A program made the translations under genes and the position numbers. Below the pieces are notes generated by a model that was given only the letters and a program-made list of their open reading frames with translations, was not told the origin of the DNA and did not search any database. 57,588 nucleotides of DNA. Origin: Shewanella oncorhynchi (lineage in GTDB: Bacteria > Pseudomonadota > Gammaproteobacteria > Enterobacterales > Shewanellaceae). The stretch's first letter is position 1, and each line of letters starts with the position of its first letter. Shown piece after piece: positions 42,128 through 51,627 of this stretch. The stretch spans positions 1 through 57,588 of the forward strand of contig NZ_JABAEB010000020.1 in assembly GCF_012584455.1 (NCBI RefSeq), read 5' to 3'.

Positions 42128-42502
42128 TTAAATGCGAGAAAAAACCAGTTGTTGACCTAAGTACACCATGAATAAACATAGACTTAGATTCAACACCACA
42201 TTCAAAATCGCCTTCAGCCAATCCCCTTCTTGCATCAGCAACAAGGTTTCATTAGAGAAAGTCGAAAACGTTGTCAAAGCACCTAATAGACCGATACCTA
42301 TAAGCGCTTTGAGTTCAGGGCTGATATGACTCATTTGCCCCAGAGCGTAAATTACGCCCATAAAAAATGAACCTATAACATTAACCAACAGTGTACCAAA
42401 AGGAAAACTGCTGCCAAATACTTGGATCATGAATATTGAAATAAGATAGCGTAAAACTGCTCCAATTGACCCGCCGAAAGCCACTAATAAGATGTTAGTC
42501 AT
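42128..42502 (-). CDS. crcB: Fluoride ion channel CrcB/Fluc
   Basis: This 124-residue protein has four membrane helices and GGSIGAVLRY near the start, and TLLVNVIGSFFMG and LGALTTFSTFSNE, the Fluc Asn and Phe-box signatures. It exports fluoride. The frame opens at 42517, but MTNILLVAFGG at 42502 is the usual N-terminus. It overlaps rarA by 8 nt. No fluoride riboswitch is seen, as the gene sits inside an operon. Confidence 0.93.
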   Translation of the reverse strand: MTNILLVAFGGSIGAVLRYLISIFMIQVFGSSFPFGTLLVNVIGSFFMGVIYALGQMSHISPELKALIGIGLLGALTTFSTFSNETLLLMQEGDWLKAILNVVLNLSLCLFMVYLGQQLVFSRI

Positions 42503-43826
42503 ATCTTTTGTTCTCACTGGCTTGATCTAACTGGGCTAATTGCGCCAATTTATCTTTGATCCGCTTCTCAAACCCTCGCTCAGTCGGAAAATAAAACTGT
42601 GCTGTTTGCAGGGATTCGGGGAAATAATTTTCACCACTGGCATAGGCATTGGCTTCATCGTGGGCATATCGATACCCAGCTCCCATGCCGATGTCTTTCA
42701 TTAACTGAGTCGGTGCATTGCGTAAATGGTGCGGCACTTCGACTTGCCCTGTTTCGCGAGCTAACGCACGCGCCGCCTTAAATGCGGTATACACAGCGTT
42801 GCTCTTAGGCGCACTGGCAAGATAAACAATGGCTTGTGCTATTGCTCTCTCACCTTCGGCGGGGCCAACACGGTGAAAACAATCCCAGGCATTCAGTGCG
42901 ATTGTCATCGCCGCAGGATCGGCATTGCCCACATCTTCAGAGGCAATCGCCAGTAAGCGCCTTGCCACGTAAAGCGGATCGCCACCGCCTTCTAATATTC
43001 GACAAAACCAATACAACGCGGCATCGGGTGCTGATCCGCGAATGGATTTATGTACAGCCGAGATTAAATCGTAAAACTGATCACCGTTCTTATCAAAACC
43101 AGCAACTTGGTGCCCCGCCACTTGAATTAACATTTCAGTGGTAAAGGTGCCACCGTCGATGAGCATATCACTCATCAACTCAATAAGATTTAACGCTTTA
43201 CGGGCATCACCATCACAAAGTTGTTCCAATGTGGTGAGCACATCGGTTGGCATTACAAATCGTCGTAGGCCTAAACCGCGCTCGTTATCGTTTAAGGCTT
43301 GAGTCACTATATGGGCGATTTCATCATGGCTTAAGCGCTTGATAAGATAGACCCTTGCCCGCGAGAGTAAGGCATTATTGATTTCAAAAGACGGATTTTC
43401 TGTGGTCGCGCCGATAAAGATCACTGTGCCATCTTCAATAAATGGCAGAAAGGCATCCTGCTGACTCTTATTAAATCGGTGGACTTCATCGACAAACAAT
43501 AGAGTACGTTGGCCACGAGATTCTGCAACTGCTTTTGCTTGCTCAATCGCGGCGCGAATGTCCTTAACGCCAGAGGTGACCGCGGAAATGCGCTCAACGT
43601 GAGCATTTGAATAATGTGCGATTAATTCAGCTAAGGTTGTTTTACCTGTGCCCGGCGGTCCCCACAACATCATGGAATGGGCGCGCCCAGCTTCCAATGC
43701 TTTGCGTAGTGGTTGGCCCTCACCCAGTAAATGGGCTTGACCTATGTACTCGCCAATCGTTCTTGGCCGCATGCGCGCGGCCAAGGGACGAAAATCGGGT
43801 GCAAAATTAAACGATAAACTGCTCAC
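42495..43826 (-). CDS. rarA: Replication-associated recombination protein A (RarA/MgsA)
   Basis: This 443-residue AAA+ ATPase resembles RuvB and clamp loaders. Walker A GPPGTGKTTLAELIA, Walker B LLFVDEVHRFN, sensor ATTENPSF, and the C-terminal RarA domain with GHQVAGFDKNGDQFYDLI and GMGAGYRYAHDEA. It acts at stalled replication forks. It lies between lolA (9 nt) and crcB (overlap). Confidence 0.95.
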   Translation of the reverse strand: MSSLSFNFAPDFRPLAARMRPRTIGEYIGQAHLLGEGQPLRKALEAGRAHSMMLWGPPGTGKTTLAELIAHYSNAHVERISAVTSGVKDIRAAIEQAKAVAESRGQRTLLFVDEVHRFNKSQQDAFLPFIEDGTVIFIGATTENPSFEINNALLSRARVYLIKRLSHDEIAHIVTQALNDNERGLGLRRFVMPTDVLTTLEQLCDGDARKALNLIELMSDMLIDGGTFTTEMLIQVAGHQVAGFDKNGDQFYDLISAVHKSIRGSAPDAALYWFCRILEGGGDPLYVARRLLAIASEDVGNADPAAMTIALNAWDCFHRVGPAEGERAIAQAIVYLASAPKSNAVYTAFKAARALARETGQVEVPHHLRNAPTQLMKDIGMGAGYRYAHDEANAYASGENYFPESLQTAQFYFPTERGFEKRIKDKLAQLAQLDQASENKRYD

Positions 43827-43834
43827 GCGATAGC

Positions 43835-44461
43835 CTAATGCGCTGCTTTACGACGTTGATCATCAACATCGACGCTGTCTGGGATCACAAAGGTGAACAA
43901 GGCTTTGTCTTTATTTGTGATGGCTTGCTGATTGCTTAAATCAAACAGGCTTAAATTACCTTTATCATCGGCAACATTAAAGTTGACTAACTGGGTATTT
44001 TTGAAACACACATTGACGGACAATATGCCCGAATCAATCGCCTTAGGTTTGATCTCATAGCAATCTTGTTTCTTGGACACTGAATACTGTGACCAAGTCG
44101 CATCGTCGCGGTGGACGAGCAATGCGATGGGAGATGCATTGATTGCTTCAGCAAAATCCATGATGACCACCTCTTCGGCGAAAGGATTGTAGATCCACAA
44201 ATCTTTACCATCAGCGACAATCTGCGATTCATCGGGCTGGGTTAAATGCCAATAAAATTGATTCGGATACGCTAAGGCAAAAATGCCAGACCCTGTTTGA
44301 ATAACCTTTTTATTGACATCTGTTACGGTTTGTTTGAAATCGGCTTTTAGTGACGCGGTACCAATCAATTTTTCCCTGAGCTGCTGCGCATCATCGGCAA
44401 ACACAGCCGAGCTAAATAGCAAAGGTGAAGCTAACAACACAGCGCATAATCGTTTTTTCAT
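43835..44461 (-). CDS. lolA: Outer-membrane lipoprotein carrier LolA
   Basis: The protein has 208 residues with a signal peptide MKKRLCAVLLASPLLFSSAVFA. The mature part starts DDAQQLREKL and has FYWHLTQPDESQIVADG and DLWIYNPFAEEVVI, as LolA does. It ferries lipoproteins from LolCDE to LolB in the periplasm. The frame opens at 44497; ATG 44461 with AAGGA upstream is the proper start. It is in the ftsK-lolA-rarA cluster, typical for gammaproteobacteria. Confidence 0.93.
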   Translation of the reverse strand: MKKRLCAVLLASPLLFSSAVFADDAQQLREKLIGTASLKADFKQTVTDVNKKVIQTGSGIFALAYPNQFYWHLTQPDESQIVADGKDLWIYNPFAEEVVIMDFAEAINASPIALLVHRDDATWSQYSVSKKQDCYEIKPKAIDSGILSVNVCFKNTQLVNFNVADDKGNLSLFDLSNQQAITNKDKALFTFVIPDSVDVDDQRRKAAH

Positions 44462-44516
44462 TTTATTCCTTACCCTGTAAACCCTTGGGTGTATCAAAGC
44501 TACGCCTTAGCGCGGC

Positions 44517-47282
44517 TTAATAATGTTTTGGTGCTGGCGGCGCTAAGACTTCACGGTTACCGTTGTGGCCTTGAGCAGAAACAATACCTTGTGCTTCCAT
44601 CTGTTCAATAATGCGGGCTGCACGGTTATAACCAATCTTAAATTTACGCTGTACGCTTGAAATCGAGCCGCGACGAGTTTCAGTCACAAAGGCGACTGCT
44701 TCATCGTATAACGGATCGTATTCTTCGTCTGATTCTGCGGTTTCACCAGGCAATAATACTTGTTCACCATCACTGGCACCGTTGAGGATTTCTTCGATAT
44801 ATTGCGGTTTGCCACGGGCGCACCAATCGGCAACGACACGGTGAACTTCATGATCATCAACGAACGCACCATGAACACGATTCGGTACCGCAGTACCCGG
44901 TGGCAAAAATAACATGTCACCCATACCAAGCAAGGTTTCGGCACCCTGTTGATCTAAAATGGTGCGCGAATCGATACGCGATGACACTTGGAACGCCATA
45001 CGTGTGGGAATGTTGGCCTTAATCAAGCCGGTAATCACATCCACTGACGGTCTTTGGGTTGCAAGAATTAAATGTATGCCTGCGGCACGCGCTTTTTGGG
45101 CAATACGGGCAATCAACTCTTCAACTTTTTTACCAACAATCATCATCATGTCAGCAAATTCATCGACAACGACAACAATCGATGGCAGCTTATCTAACGC
45201 AGGCGCTTCTGGCTCCATGCTGTCAGAAGACTTCCACATAGGATCTAAAATCACTTCGCCATTGGCCTTCGCCTCGGCAATTTTAGCGTTATAGCCCTTG
45301 ATGTTACGTACGCCCATCATAGACATCAGCTTGTAGCGACGCTCCATCTCGCCGACACACCAACGCAGCGCATTGGCAGCTTCTTTCATGTCGGTAACTA
45401 CCTCACATAGCAAATGCGGAATACCTTCATAGACAGACAATTCCAACATTTTGGGGTCGATCATGATAAAGCGTACATCTTCTGGGCCAGACTTATACAG
45501 TAAGCTGGTGATCATCACGTTTACACCCACAGACTTACCAGAGCCTGTAGTCCCCGCTACTAATAAATGTGGCATTTTACCAAGATCAACAACAACTGGG
45601 TCACCAGCAATATCTTGGCCTAACACCATAGTTAAGTTGGATTTACTCTCAGTAAAGGCGGCACAATCTAACACATCGCGCATAAACACGGTTTCGCGGA
45701 ATTTATTGGGCAATTCGAGTCCGACATAAGCCTTGCCCGGAATAACTTCAACCACGCGCACACTTTCAGCCAGTAATGAACGAGCTAAATCCTTTGATAG
45801 ATTAGAGATTTTTGACGCTTTAACGCCCGGCGCTAATTCTAATTCAAAGCGTGTGATCACAGGGCCTGGATACACACCCACCACATTGGCGATGATGTTG
45901 AAATCGGCCAATTTAAGCTCAACAAGGCGAGCGACTTGATCCAATTCCTCTGGGCTGATCGGATTCTTCTTACGGTCAGGTATGTCGAGCAAGTTAATAC
46001 TCGGCAGAGGATCCATCGGTTTTTTCGGTGCGGGTTTGTCTTCTTGTCCTGGCAATACCACAATGCCATCGACAATTTTAGCTTTTTGATCTTGCTTATT
46101 ACGCTGCGCTTGATTCACTGCACCTGTTGACACTTTAGTATCAAAATCAATGACGTCATCATCGCTAAAACCGAGACTTTCATCGTCTTCATTTTCTGTA
46201 AATGCTTGACTGCTAAACACTGGCTCATTGTCATCATGATCGAATGAATGCGAATTAAAATCGGCACTACCTTGCTCATCGGCATTTGAATGCTGAGGTT
46301 CAGCTAACCAAGGTGGCGCTTCAAAATTGCCATGGGCGGCCAAATCATCATTATCGATTTGTGGCTCAACCCGTTGTGCACTCTTACTTTTACTGCCATT
46401 CAAGCTCAGAATTTTTGCAAGCGCCGATAGTTTGTTTTTTGGCGACGAATTATTCTCAGTTTCAGTAATAATACCTTCTGGTTCAATGACCATATCATCA
46501 GTGGCAGCATATAGCGTTGGGGTTATCTCAGCTCTACGACCAATATGACGCTCACGCACCTTAGGCTTTTCAACTATGGGGGGCTTTTCTAGCACATATT
46601 GGGATTCACGGCGCTGTTTAAACTTATCCACCACGGACATAAAACCACGGGTATCCTCGGTTTCATGCTCACGCTTCATCGCTTGCGGCAATAATTTTAA
46701 CTTTTTATAAATCCAAATAGAGACTAAGCCGATTTTCTCGACCACCGTCAGCCAGCTAATCCCAGTCAACAGCGTAAAGCCTGAGCCCAAGAAACACAGC
46801 AGTAATAAGGTAGTGCCGAGTTTATTAAAATACGGCAACATGGCTTGACCGATCACATCACCCGCCACTCCGCCTGCCGAAAACTCGTAGATATTGTTGG
46901 CATTCATGCTCGCCAAAGCAGAAAATCCTAGAATGATCAGTAAAAATCCTATCAATCTCAGGGCCACTGAAAAGTAATCAATTTCAAGTAAATGATGGGC
47001 ACGTTTGAACAATAACCAACCCGTCGATGCGACAATAATTGGCATGATATAAGCCGTAACGCCGAAGAAATATAACAGAATATCGGCAATCCAAGCCCCT
47101 ACTGCTCCGGTCCAGTTTTTAATATCGCCTTGAAAATGCGACTGACTCCAACCAGGATCAGACGGACTAAAACTCGTCAATGCGAGCAAAATATAAGTGG
47201 CGAGAACACAACAAATGATGAGTCCGCCTTCCAGCAGACGTTGCAGGCCAGTGAGCGTGCGTACACTATTTCCTTGAGACAA
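44517..47282 (-). CDS. ftsK: DNA translocase FtsK
   Basis: This 921-residue protein has four N-terminal membrane helices (about 20-175), a low-complexity acidic linker (about 240-410), and a RecA-like motor with Walker A AGTTGSGKSVGVN and Walker B IVVVVDEFADMMM. The C-terminal winged gamma domain (RRGSISSVQRKFKIGYNRAARI) reads KOPS sites and activates XerCD. The linker is much shorter than in E. coli (1329 residues), as is common outside enterobacteria. A LexA-type site lies 75 nt upstream. Confidence 0.96.
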   Translation of the reverse strand: MSQGNSVRTLTGLQRLLEGGLIICCVLATYILLALTSFSPSDPGWSQSHFQGDIKNWTGAVGAWIADILLYFFGVTAYIMPIIVASTGWLLFKRAHHLLEIDYFSVALRLIGFLLIILGFSALASMNANNIYEFSAGGVAGDVIGQAMLPYFNKLGTTLLLLCFLGSGFTLLTGISWLTVVEKIGLVSIWIYKKLKLLPQAMKREHETEDTRGFMSVVDKFKQRRESQYVLEKPPIVEKPKVRERHIGRRAEITPTLYAATDDMVIEPEGIITETENNSSPKNKLSALAKILSLNGSKSKSAQRVEPQIDNDDLAAHGNFEAPPWLAEPQHSNADEQGSADFNSHSFDHDDNEPVFSSQAFTENEDDESLGFSDDDVIDFDTKVSTGAVNQAQRNKQDQKAKIVDGIVVLPGQEDKPAPKKPMDPLPSINLLDIPDRKKNPISPEELDQVARLVELKLADFNIIANVVGVYPGPVITRFELELAPGVKASKISNLSKDLARSLLAESVRVVEVIPGKAYVGLELPNKFRETVFMRDVLDCAAFTESKSNLTMVLGQDIAGDPVVVDLGKMPHLLVAGTTGSGKSVGVNVMITSLLYKSGPEDVRFIMIDPKMLELSVYEGIPHLLCEVVTDMKEAANALRWCVGEMERRYKLMSMMGVRNIKGYNAKIAEAKANGEVILDPMWKSSDSMEPEAPALDKLPSIVVVVDEFADMMMIVGKKVEELIARIAQKARAAGIHLILATQRPSVDVITGLIKANIPTRMAFQVSSRIDSRTILDQQGAETLLGMGDMLFLPPGTAVPNRVHGAFVDDHEVHRVVADWCARGKPQYIEEILNGASDGEQVLLPGETAESDEEYDPLYDEAVAFVTETRRGSISSVQRKFKIGYNRAARIIEQMEAQGIVSAQGHNGNREVLAPPAPKHY

Positions 47283-47356
47283 ACGACGTAATCCATAAAA
47301 GTGAAAACAGGTGGGCTAACGATACCAGAATCCCACTAAATGTGGAGCACATTAGC

Positions 47357-47372
47357 CTGTTTTTCTATACAG
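47357..47372 (-). promoter_or_regulatory. LexA/SOS-type box upstream of ftsK
   Basis: CTGTTTTTCTATACAG fits CTGT-N8-ACAG exactly, with an A/T-rich core. It is 75-90 nt before the ftsK ATG. E. coli ftsK is SOS-controlled (dinH), so this fits known biology. Confidence 0.7.
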
Positions 47373-47574
47373 AATTGGTCATGATTGGCAAAATTTAGTC
47401 TATTGAGGTGTTTTAGTGTGCTTTTAGGGAGGAATGAGTTATTACACAAACACTTCCGTTAACAAATTTGTTTAAAAATGCCACAAAAAGAAGCCCCTAA
47501 GTTAGCAAACTTAAGGGCAATACAAGGCGAATAGTAATAGGCGTTAAATGAGATGAATATATCGACGTTACTGA

Positions 47575-47602
47575 TAAATAAGGGGCCTAAGCCCCTTATT
47601 GT
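47575..47602 (-). terminator. Terminator of lrp
   Basis: AATAAGGGGC/GCCCCTTATT stem around TAA/CTTA, followed by a T-rich stretch on the minus strand. Confidence 0.8.
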
Positions 47603-47624
47603 AAAACCAAACAATCAGGGTAAT

Positions 47625-48131
47625 TTAGATATCTGAGAGTAGATGATTTATCGCTACACGACTGGTGTGCTTAACTTCTTCCATCACAACATAAGTACGC
47701 GTGTCGGAAACTGAAGGTAATTTCAATAAAGTTTCACCTAACAAGCGACGATAAGCCGACATATCTGAAACACGAGTTTTCAGTAAGTAGTCAAAATCGC
47801 CTGAAACCAGATGACATTCTTGAATATCATCGAGTAGTTGCACTGCACGGTTAAACTTATCAAACACTTCGGGAGTATCACGGCTTAATGTGATTTCCAC
47901 GAATACCAGTAGGGATGCACCCAAGAAATGAGGATTCACCAATGCGGTATAGCCATTGATGTAACCTTGCTTTTCGAGACGTTTTACTCTTTCTAAACAC
48001 GGAGTTGGACTTAGTCCGACTCTTTTTGACAATTCCACATTTGAAATGCGGCCATCAAGTTGTAGTTCATTAAGAATGTTGCGATCGATGCGATCCAAGT
48101 CTTTTACAGGACTCTTTTTATTATATGCCAT
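47625..48131 (-). CDS. lrp: Leucine-responsive regulatory protein Lrp
   Basis: This 168-residue Lrp/AsnC regulator has the helix-turn-helix ILNELQLDGRISNVELSKRV, GLSPTPCLERVKRL, and a RAM ligand domain (ECHLVSGDFDYLLKTRV). It closely resembles E. coli Lrp. It is divergent from ald, which Lrp-type regulators often control through the shared 179-nt gap. Confidence 0.94.
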   Translation of the reverse strand: MAYNKKSPVKDLDRIDRNILNELQLDGRISNVELSKRVGLSPTPCLERVKRLEKQGYINGYTALVNPHFLGASLLVFVEITLSRDTPEVFDKFNRAVQLLDDIQECHLVSGDFDYLLKTRVSDMSAYRRLLGETLLKLPSVSDTRTYVVMEEVKHTSRVAINHLLSDI

Positions 48132-48310
48132 TTATTTAACCTTGCTTTATCACTAAAACAACATTTTATTCTACGTATGCCGAAAGTTCAGCAGCATAAA
48201 CTGCGTCGCCGATACTATACTAGATATCCCTGAATTAATCACGTTCAGGTCACGATAAAATAACAATTATGCCCATTAAAAGTGGGATTTCAGGCAATTG
48301 AGGCTCAAAG

Positions 48311-49426
48311 ATGATTATTGGTGTTCCCAAGGAAATTAAAAACCACGAATATCGTGTCGGTATGGTTCCTTCTAGTGTTCGCGAGTTGGCGATCAAAGGT
48401 CACGACGTTTTTGTTGAAACAAATGCAGGCATAGGTATTGGTTTTTCAGATCAAGATTATATTGATGCTGGCGCCACAATTTTAGCGACTGCTGCTGAAG
48501 TTTTTGCTAAAGCGCAGATGATTGTAAAAGTAAAAGAGCCTCAAGCAGTTGAACGCGCTATGTTGCGTCACGATCAGATTTTATTTACTTATCTGCATCT
48601 TGCTCCAGATTTACCGCAAACTGAAGATTTAATCAAAAGTGGTGCCGTATGTATCGCTTACGAAACTGTGACAGACGATCGTGGTGGCCTGCCTTTGCTT
48701 GCCCCTATGTCTGAAGTCGCTGGTCGTATGTCAATCCAAGCTGGCGCTATGGCATTAGAGAAATCTTCTGGTGGCCGCGGTATGTTATTGGGCGGCGTAC
48801 CGGGGGTTGAGCCTGCTAAAGTCGTCATTATTGGCGGCGGTATGGTTGGTACTAATGCAGCACAAGTAGCAGTTGGTATGGGTGCTGATGTTGTTGTGCT
48901 TGATCGCAGTATTGATGCTCTACGTCGTTTAAATGTGCAATTCGGTTCTGCTGTAAAAGCCATTTACTCAACTGCGGATGCAATTGAACGTCATGTTATT
49001 GAGGCCGATCTTGTGATCGGTGGTGTACTAATTCCAGGTGCTGCGGCGCCCAAATTGGTTACTCGTAGCATGATTTCACGTATGAAACCTGGCAGCGCTA
49101 TCGTTGACGTGGCGATCGATCAAGGCGGTTGTGTTGAAACTTCACATGCCACTACTCACCAAGATCCTACCTATATCGTTGATGATGTTGTGCATTACTG
49201 TGTTGCAAATATGCCTGGTGCGGTCGCTCGTACTTCAACATTTGCGCTTAATAATGCAACCTTACCGTACATTCTCAAGTTAGCAAATTTAGGCTATAAA
49301 GAAGCGCTGTTGCAAGACAAGCATTTTCTTAATGGCTTAAACGTCATGCACGGTAAAGTGGTGTGTAAGGAAGTGGCTCACGCCCTAAACTTAGCGTTCA
49401 CATCTCCTGCGACACTATTAGTATAA
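48311..49426 (+). CDS. ald: Alanine dehydrogenase
   Basis: This 371-residue protein begins MIIGVPKEIKNHEYRVGMVP, the Ald signature, with the catalytic Lys in VKVKEPQ and His in FTYLHLAPD, and a Rossmann motif VIIGGGMVGTNAAQVA. It oxidises L-alanine to pyruvate and ammonia with NAD+. It lies divergent from lrp, suggesting Lrp/alanine control. A terminator follows. Confidence 0.97.
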   Translation: MIIGVPKEIKNHEYRVGMVPSSVRELAIKGHDVFVETNAGIGIGFSDQDYIDAGATILATAAEVFAKAQMIVKVKEPQAVERAMLRHDQILFTYLHLAPDLPQTEDLIKSGAVCIAYETVTDDRGGLPLLAPMSEVAGRMSIQAGAMALEKSSGGRGMLLGGVPGVEPAKVVIIGGGMVGTNAAQVAVGMGADVVVLDRSIDALRRLNVQFGSAVKAIYSTADAIERHVIEADLVIGGVLIPGAAAPKLVTRSMISRMKPGSAIVDVAIDQGGCVETSHATTHQDPTYIVDDVVHYCVANMPGAVARTSTFALNNATLPYILKLANLGYKEALLQDKHFLNGLNVMHGKVVCKEVAHALNLAFTSPATLLV

Positions 49427-49758
49427 GTTTTTAATTAACTTAACTTTTTATGTGGATTTAAGCTGGCTTTACTTAGTATGTAATTCAAATCGGTCTCGAT
49501 ACTATTGAGGCCGATTTTTTATTGGGTAGAAATAGGCTCCACTACGATCGCACCATCATATTTATACAAGCTCATCCCGTGCTTCATTTCGTGGTTCACA
49601 CTTAAGCTATTTATTCACAGTAAAGTAAAACTGACACTCTCCATACTAAAACGGATGGACTCGATTAGTGCAATCTAAAAGAATCGCCCTCCAACACTTT
49701 ACCCCCACAGGTAAATTCCCTACAATCCTTGCAATTTGCTAAAGGCACGGAGATAAAA
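49427..49758. other. Intergenic region between ald and trxB
   Basis: 332 nt with the ald terminator at its left third. The rest precedes trxB; I see no convincing promoter motif and no small gene. The ribosome site of trxB is GGAG just before the ATG. Confidence 0.5.
49488..49520 (+). terminator. Terminator of ald
   Basis: AATCGG..TC/GA..CCGATT stem (AATCGGTCTC/GAGGCCGATT) around ATACTATT, followed by T6. Confidence 0.85.
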
Positions 49759-50712
49759 ATGAGCCAGGTCAGACATTGTAACTTATTGATTTTGGGTTCA
49801 GGCCCAGCAGGATATACCGCAGCCGTTTATGCTGCGCGTGCGAATTTAAAACCTGTGATGATCACAGGTATGCAGCAAGGCGGTCAATTAACCACGACGA
49901 CTGAAGTTGAAAACTGGCCAGGTGACGCGGACGACTTAACGGGTCCAGCCTTGATGGAACGTATGCAGAAGCATGCTGAAAAGTTCGATACTGAAATCTT
50001 GTTCGATCACATTAACGAAGTCACTTTAACCGAGCGCCCTTTCCGCTTGAAAGGCGACAATGGCGAGTACACCTGTGATGCACTGATCATCGCAACTGGC
50101 GCTTCTGCCCGTTACTTAGGGTTAGAGTCAGAAGAAGCTTTCAAAGGTCGCGGTGTATCAGCCTGTGCAACCTGTGATGGCTTCTTCTATCGCAATCAAA
50201 AAGTCGCAGTTATCGGTGGCGGCAACACCGCCGTTGAAGAAGCATTGTATTTAAGCAATATTGCTGCTGAAGTTCACCTCATCCATCGCCGTGACACCTT
50301 CCGCTCAGAAAAAATCTTAATCGACCGTCTGATGGACAAAGTCGCCAATGGCAACATCATCCTTCACTTAGATCAAACCATGGATGAAGTGGTTGGTGAT
50401 GCCATGGGTGTGACAGGTCTGAAGATGAAGAGCACTAAAGATGGCTCGATCACTGACTTAGCCGTTGCTGGTGTGTTCGTCGCTATTGGTCACAGCCCTA
50501 ATACCGGTATTTTTGAAGGCCAGTTGGAAATGAACCACGGTTATTTAAAAGTTCAGAGTGGCTTGCAAGGTAACGCCACGCAAACCAGTATCGAAGGTGT
50601 TTATGCCTGTGGTGATGTGATGGACCAACATTATCGTCAAGCCATTACTTCTGCTGGCACCGGCTGTATGGCTGCACTCGATGCAGAGCGTTATTTAGAC
50701 GCTAAGAAGTAA
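49759..50712 (+). CDS. trxB: Thioredoxin reductase
   Basis: This 317-residue NADPH-dependent flavoprotein has an FAD GSGPAGYTAAVYAARA motif, the redox cysteines in SACATCDGFFYR, the NADPH site VIGGGNTAVEEALYL, and GVYACGDVMD. It reduces thioredoxin. The frame opens at 49729, but MSQVRHCN at 49759 with GGAG upstream is the usual start. Confidence 0.96.
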   Translation: MSQVRHCNLLILGSGPAGYTAAVYAARANLKPVMITGMQQGGQLTTTTEVENWPGDADDLTGPALMERMQKHAEKFDTEILFDHINEVTLTERPFRLKGDNGEYTCDALIIATGASARYLGLESEEAFKGRGVSACATCDGFFYRNQKVAVIGGGNTAVEEALYLSNIAAEVHLIHRRDTFRSEKILIDRLMDKVANGNIILHLDQTMDEVVGDAMGVTGLKMKSTKDGSITDLAVAGVFVAIGHSPNTGIFEGQLEMNHGYLKVQSGLQGNATQTSIEGVYACGDVMDQHYRQAITSAGTGCMAALDAERYLDAKK

Positions 50713-50732
50713 CTAGACTCGATTTTTCAACG

Positions 50733-50761
50733 AATAGCAGGTTTAGCCTGCTATTTTTTTA
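50733..50761 (+). terminator. Terminator of trxB
   Basis: AATAGCAGG/CCTGCTATT stem around TTTAG with a T-run. Confidence 0.88.
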
Positions 50762-50799
50762 GGTCAAAATCGTTAAGCAATAGCAAAATTTTTGCGGGC

Positions 50800-50907
50800 T
50801 TACCAGTAAGTACTGTTCACGCGCGCACGTGTCTTTCCTTCACGATTCTTAATCTTGTACCAGTTAGATGGGCGCTTATAAGTGTTTAGGTAAATAACAT
50901 CATTAGG
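50800..50907 (-). pseudogene. Fragment resembling the C-terminus of an SH3-like domain protein
   Basis: Reading minus: DVIYLNTYKRPSNWYKIKNR, then EGKTRARVNSTYW and a stop. 35 codons without a start; an in-frame stop precedes. The pattern recalls bacterial SH3 domains (WYKI..R.GKTR.RV), so it could be the end of a lost gene. Confidence 0.35.
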
Positions 50908-50928
50908 TTAAGTCAAAAATGGCGCACA

Positions 50929-50953
50929 AAAAAAGGGACCAAATGGTCCCTTC
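50929..50953 (-). terminator. Terminator of the thrS-infC-rpmI-rplT operon
   Basis: AAGGGACC/GGTCCCTT stem around AAAT; T-run on the minus strand. It is 23 nt after rplT. Confidence 0.88.
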
Positions 50954-50975
50954 TCTACAGCAACAAACTAATTTC

Positions 50976-51332
50976 TTAGTTTAACGCTTCTTTTGCTTTT
51001 TCAACTAAAGTTGCAAATACAACTTTGTCGAATACAGCGATGTCAGCCAAAATCTTACGATCGATTTCGATAGACGCCTTTTTCAGACCGTTGATGAAAC
51101 GGCTGTAAGACAGACCATTTTGACGAGCGGCAGCATTAATACGTGCAATCCAAAGTTGACGGAATTGACGTTTTTTCTGACGACGGTCACGATAAGCATA
51201 TTGACCAGCTTTAGTTACTGCTTGAACAGCAACACGGTAAGTACGGCTACGAGCGCCATAATAACCTTTAGCTAGTTTTAAAACTTTCTTGTGACGAGCA
51301 CGAGCGGTTACACCACGCTTAACTCTTGGCAT
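50976..51332 (-). CDS. rplT: 50S ribosomal protein L20
   Basis: This 118-residue basic protein begins [19 protein letters not shown], the L20 pattern. It is the last gene of infC-rpmI-rplT and, by family knowledge, L20 represses rpmI and rplT translation. Terminator follows. Confidence 0.98.
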
Positions 51333-51348
51333 TTTCTAAACTCCTAAA

Positions 51349-51543
51349 TTAAGCGTAAGGTAATTGACGCGCGATTGCTGGAACGTCAGCTTTTGATACT
51401 AAACATTTGGCACGTAAGTGACGTTTACGTTTAGTGCTTTTTTTCGTCAAAATGTGACGTAAGTGTGCTTGCTTGCGCTTGAAACCATTAGCGGTTTTCT
51501 TAAAACGCTTCGCTACACCCTTATCTGTTTTCATTTTAGGCAT
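51349..51543 (-). CDS. rpmI: 50S ribosomal protein L35
   Basis: This 64-residue basic protein begins MPKMKTDKGVAKRFKKTANG and has HILTKKSTKRKRHLR. It is 16 nt before rplT. Confidence 0.98.
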   Translation of the reverse strand: MPKMKTDKGVAKRFKKTANGFKRKQAHLRHILTKKSTKRKRHLRAKCLVSKADVPAIARQLPYA

Positions 51544-51627
51544 TTCTAAAACTCCGCATTGGGATGTTTAATAAAAAGCAAGGCGAGCAAAGGCCATAGA
51601 CCTTTGCTACTTTAAGTTTTGCCCTAC

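Larger units (their letters stand above)
47283..47624. other. Intergenic region between ftsK and lrp
   Basis: 342 nt. It holds an imperfect hairpin (AACAGG..CTAA / TTAG..CCTGTT, 47308-47361), the LexA-type site, the ftsK promoter, and near 47577 the lrp terminator. No gene. Confidence 0.6.
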
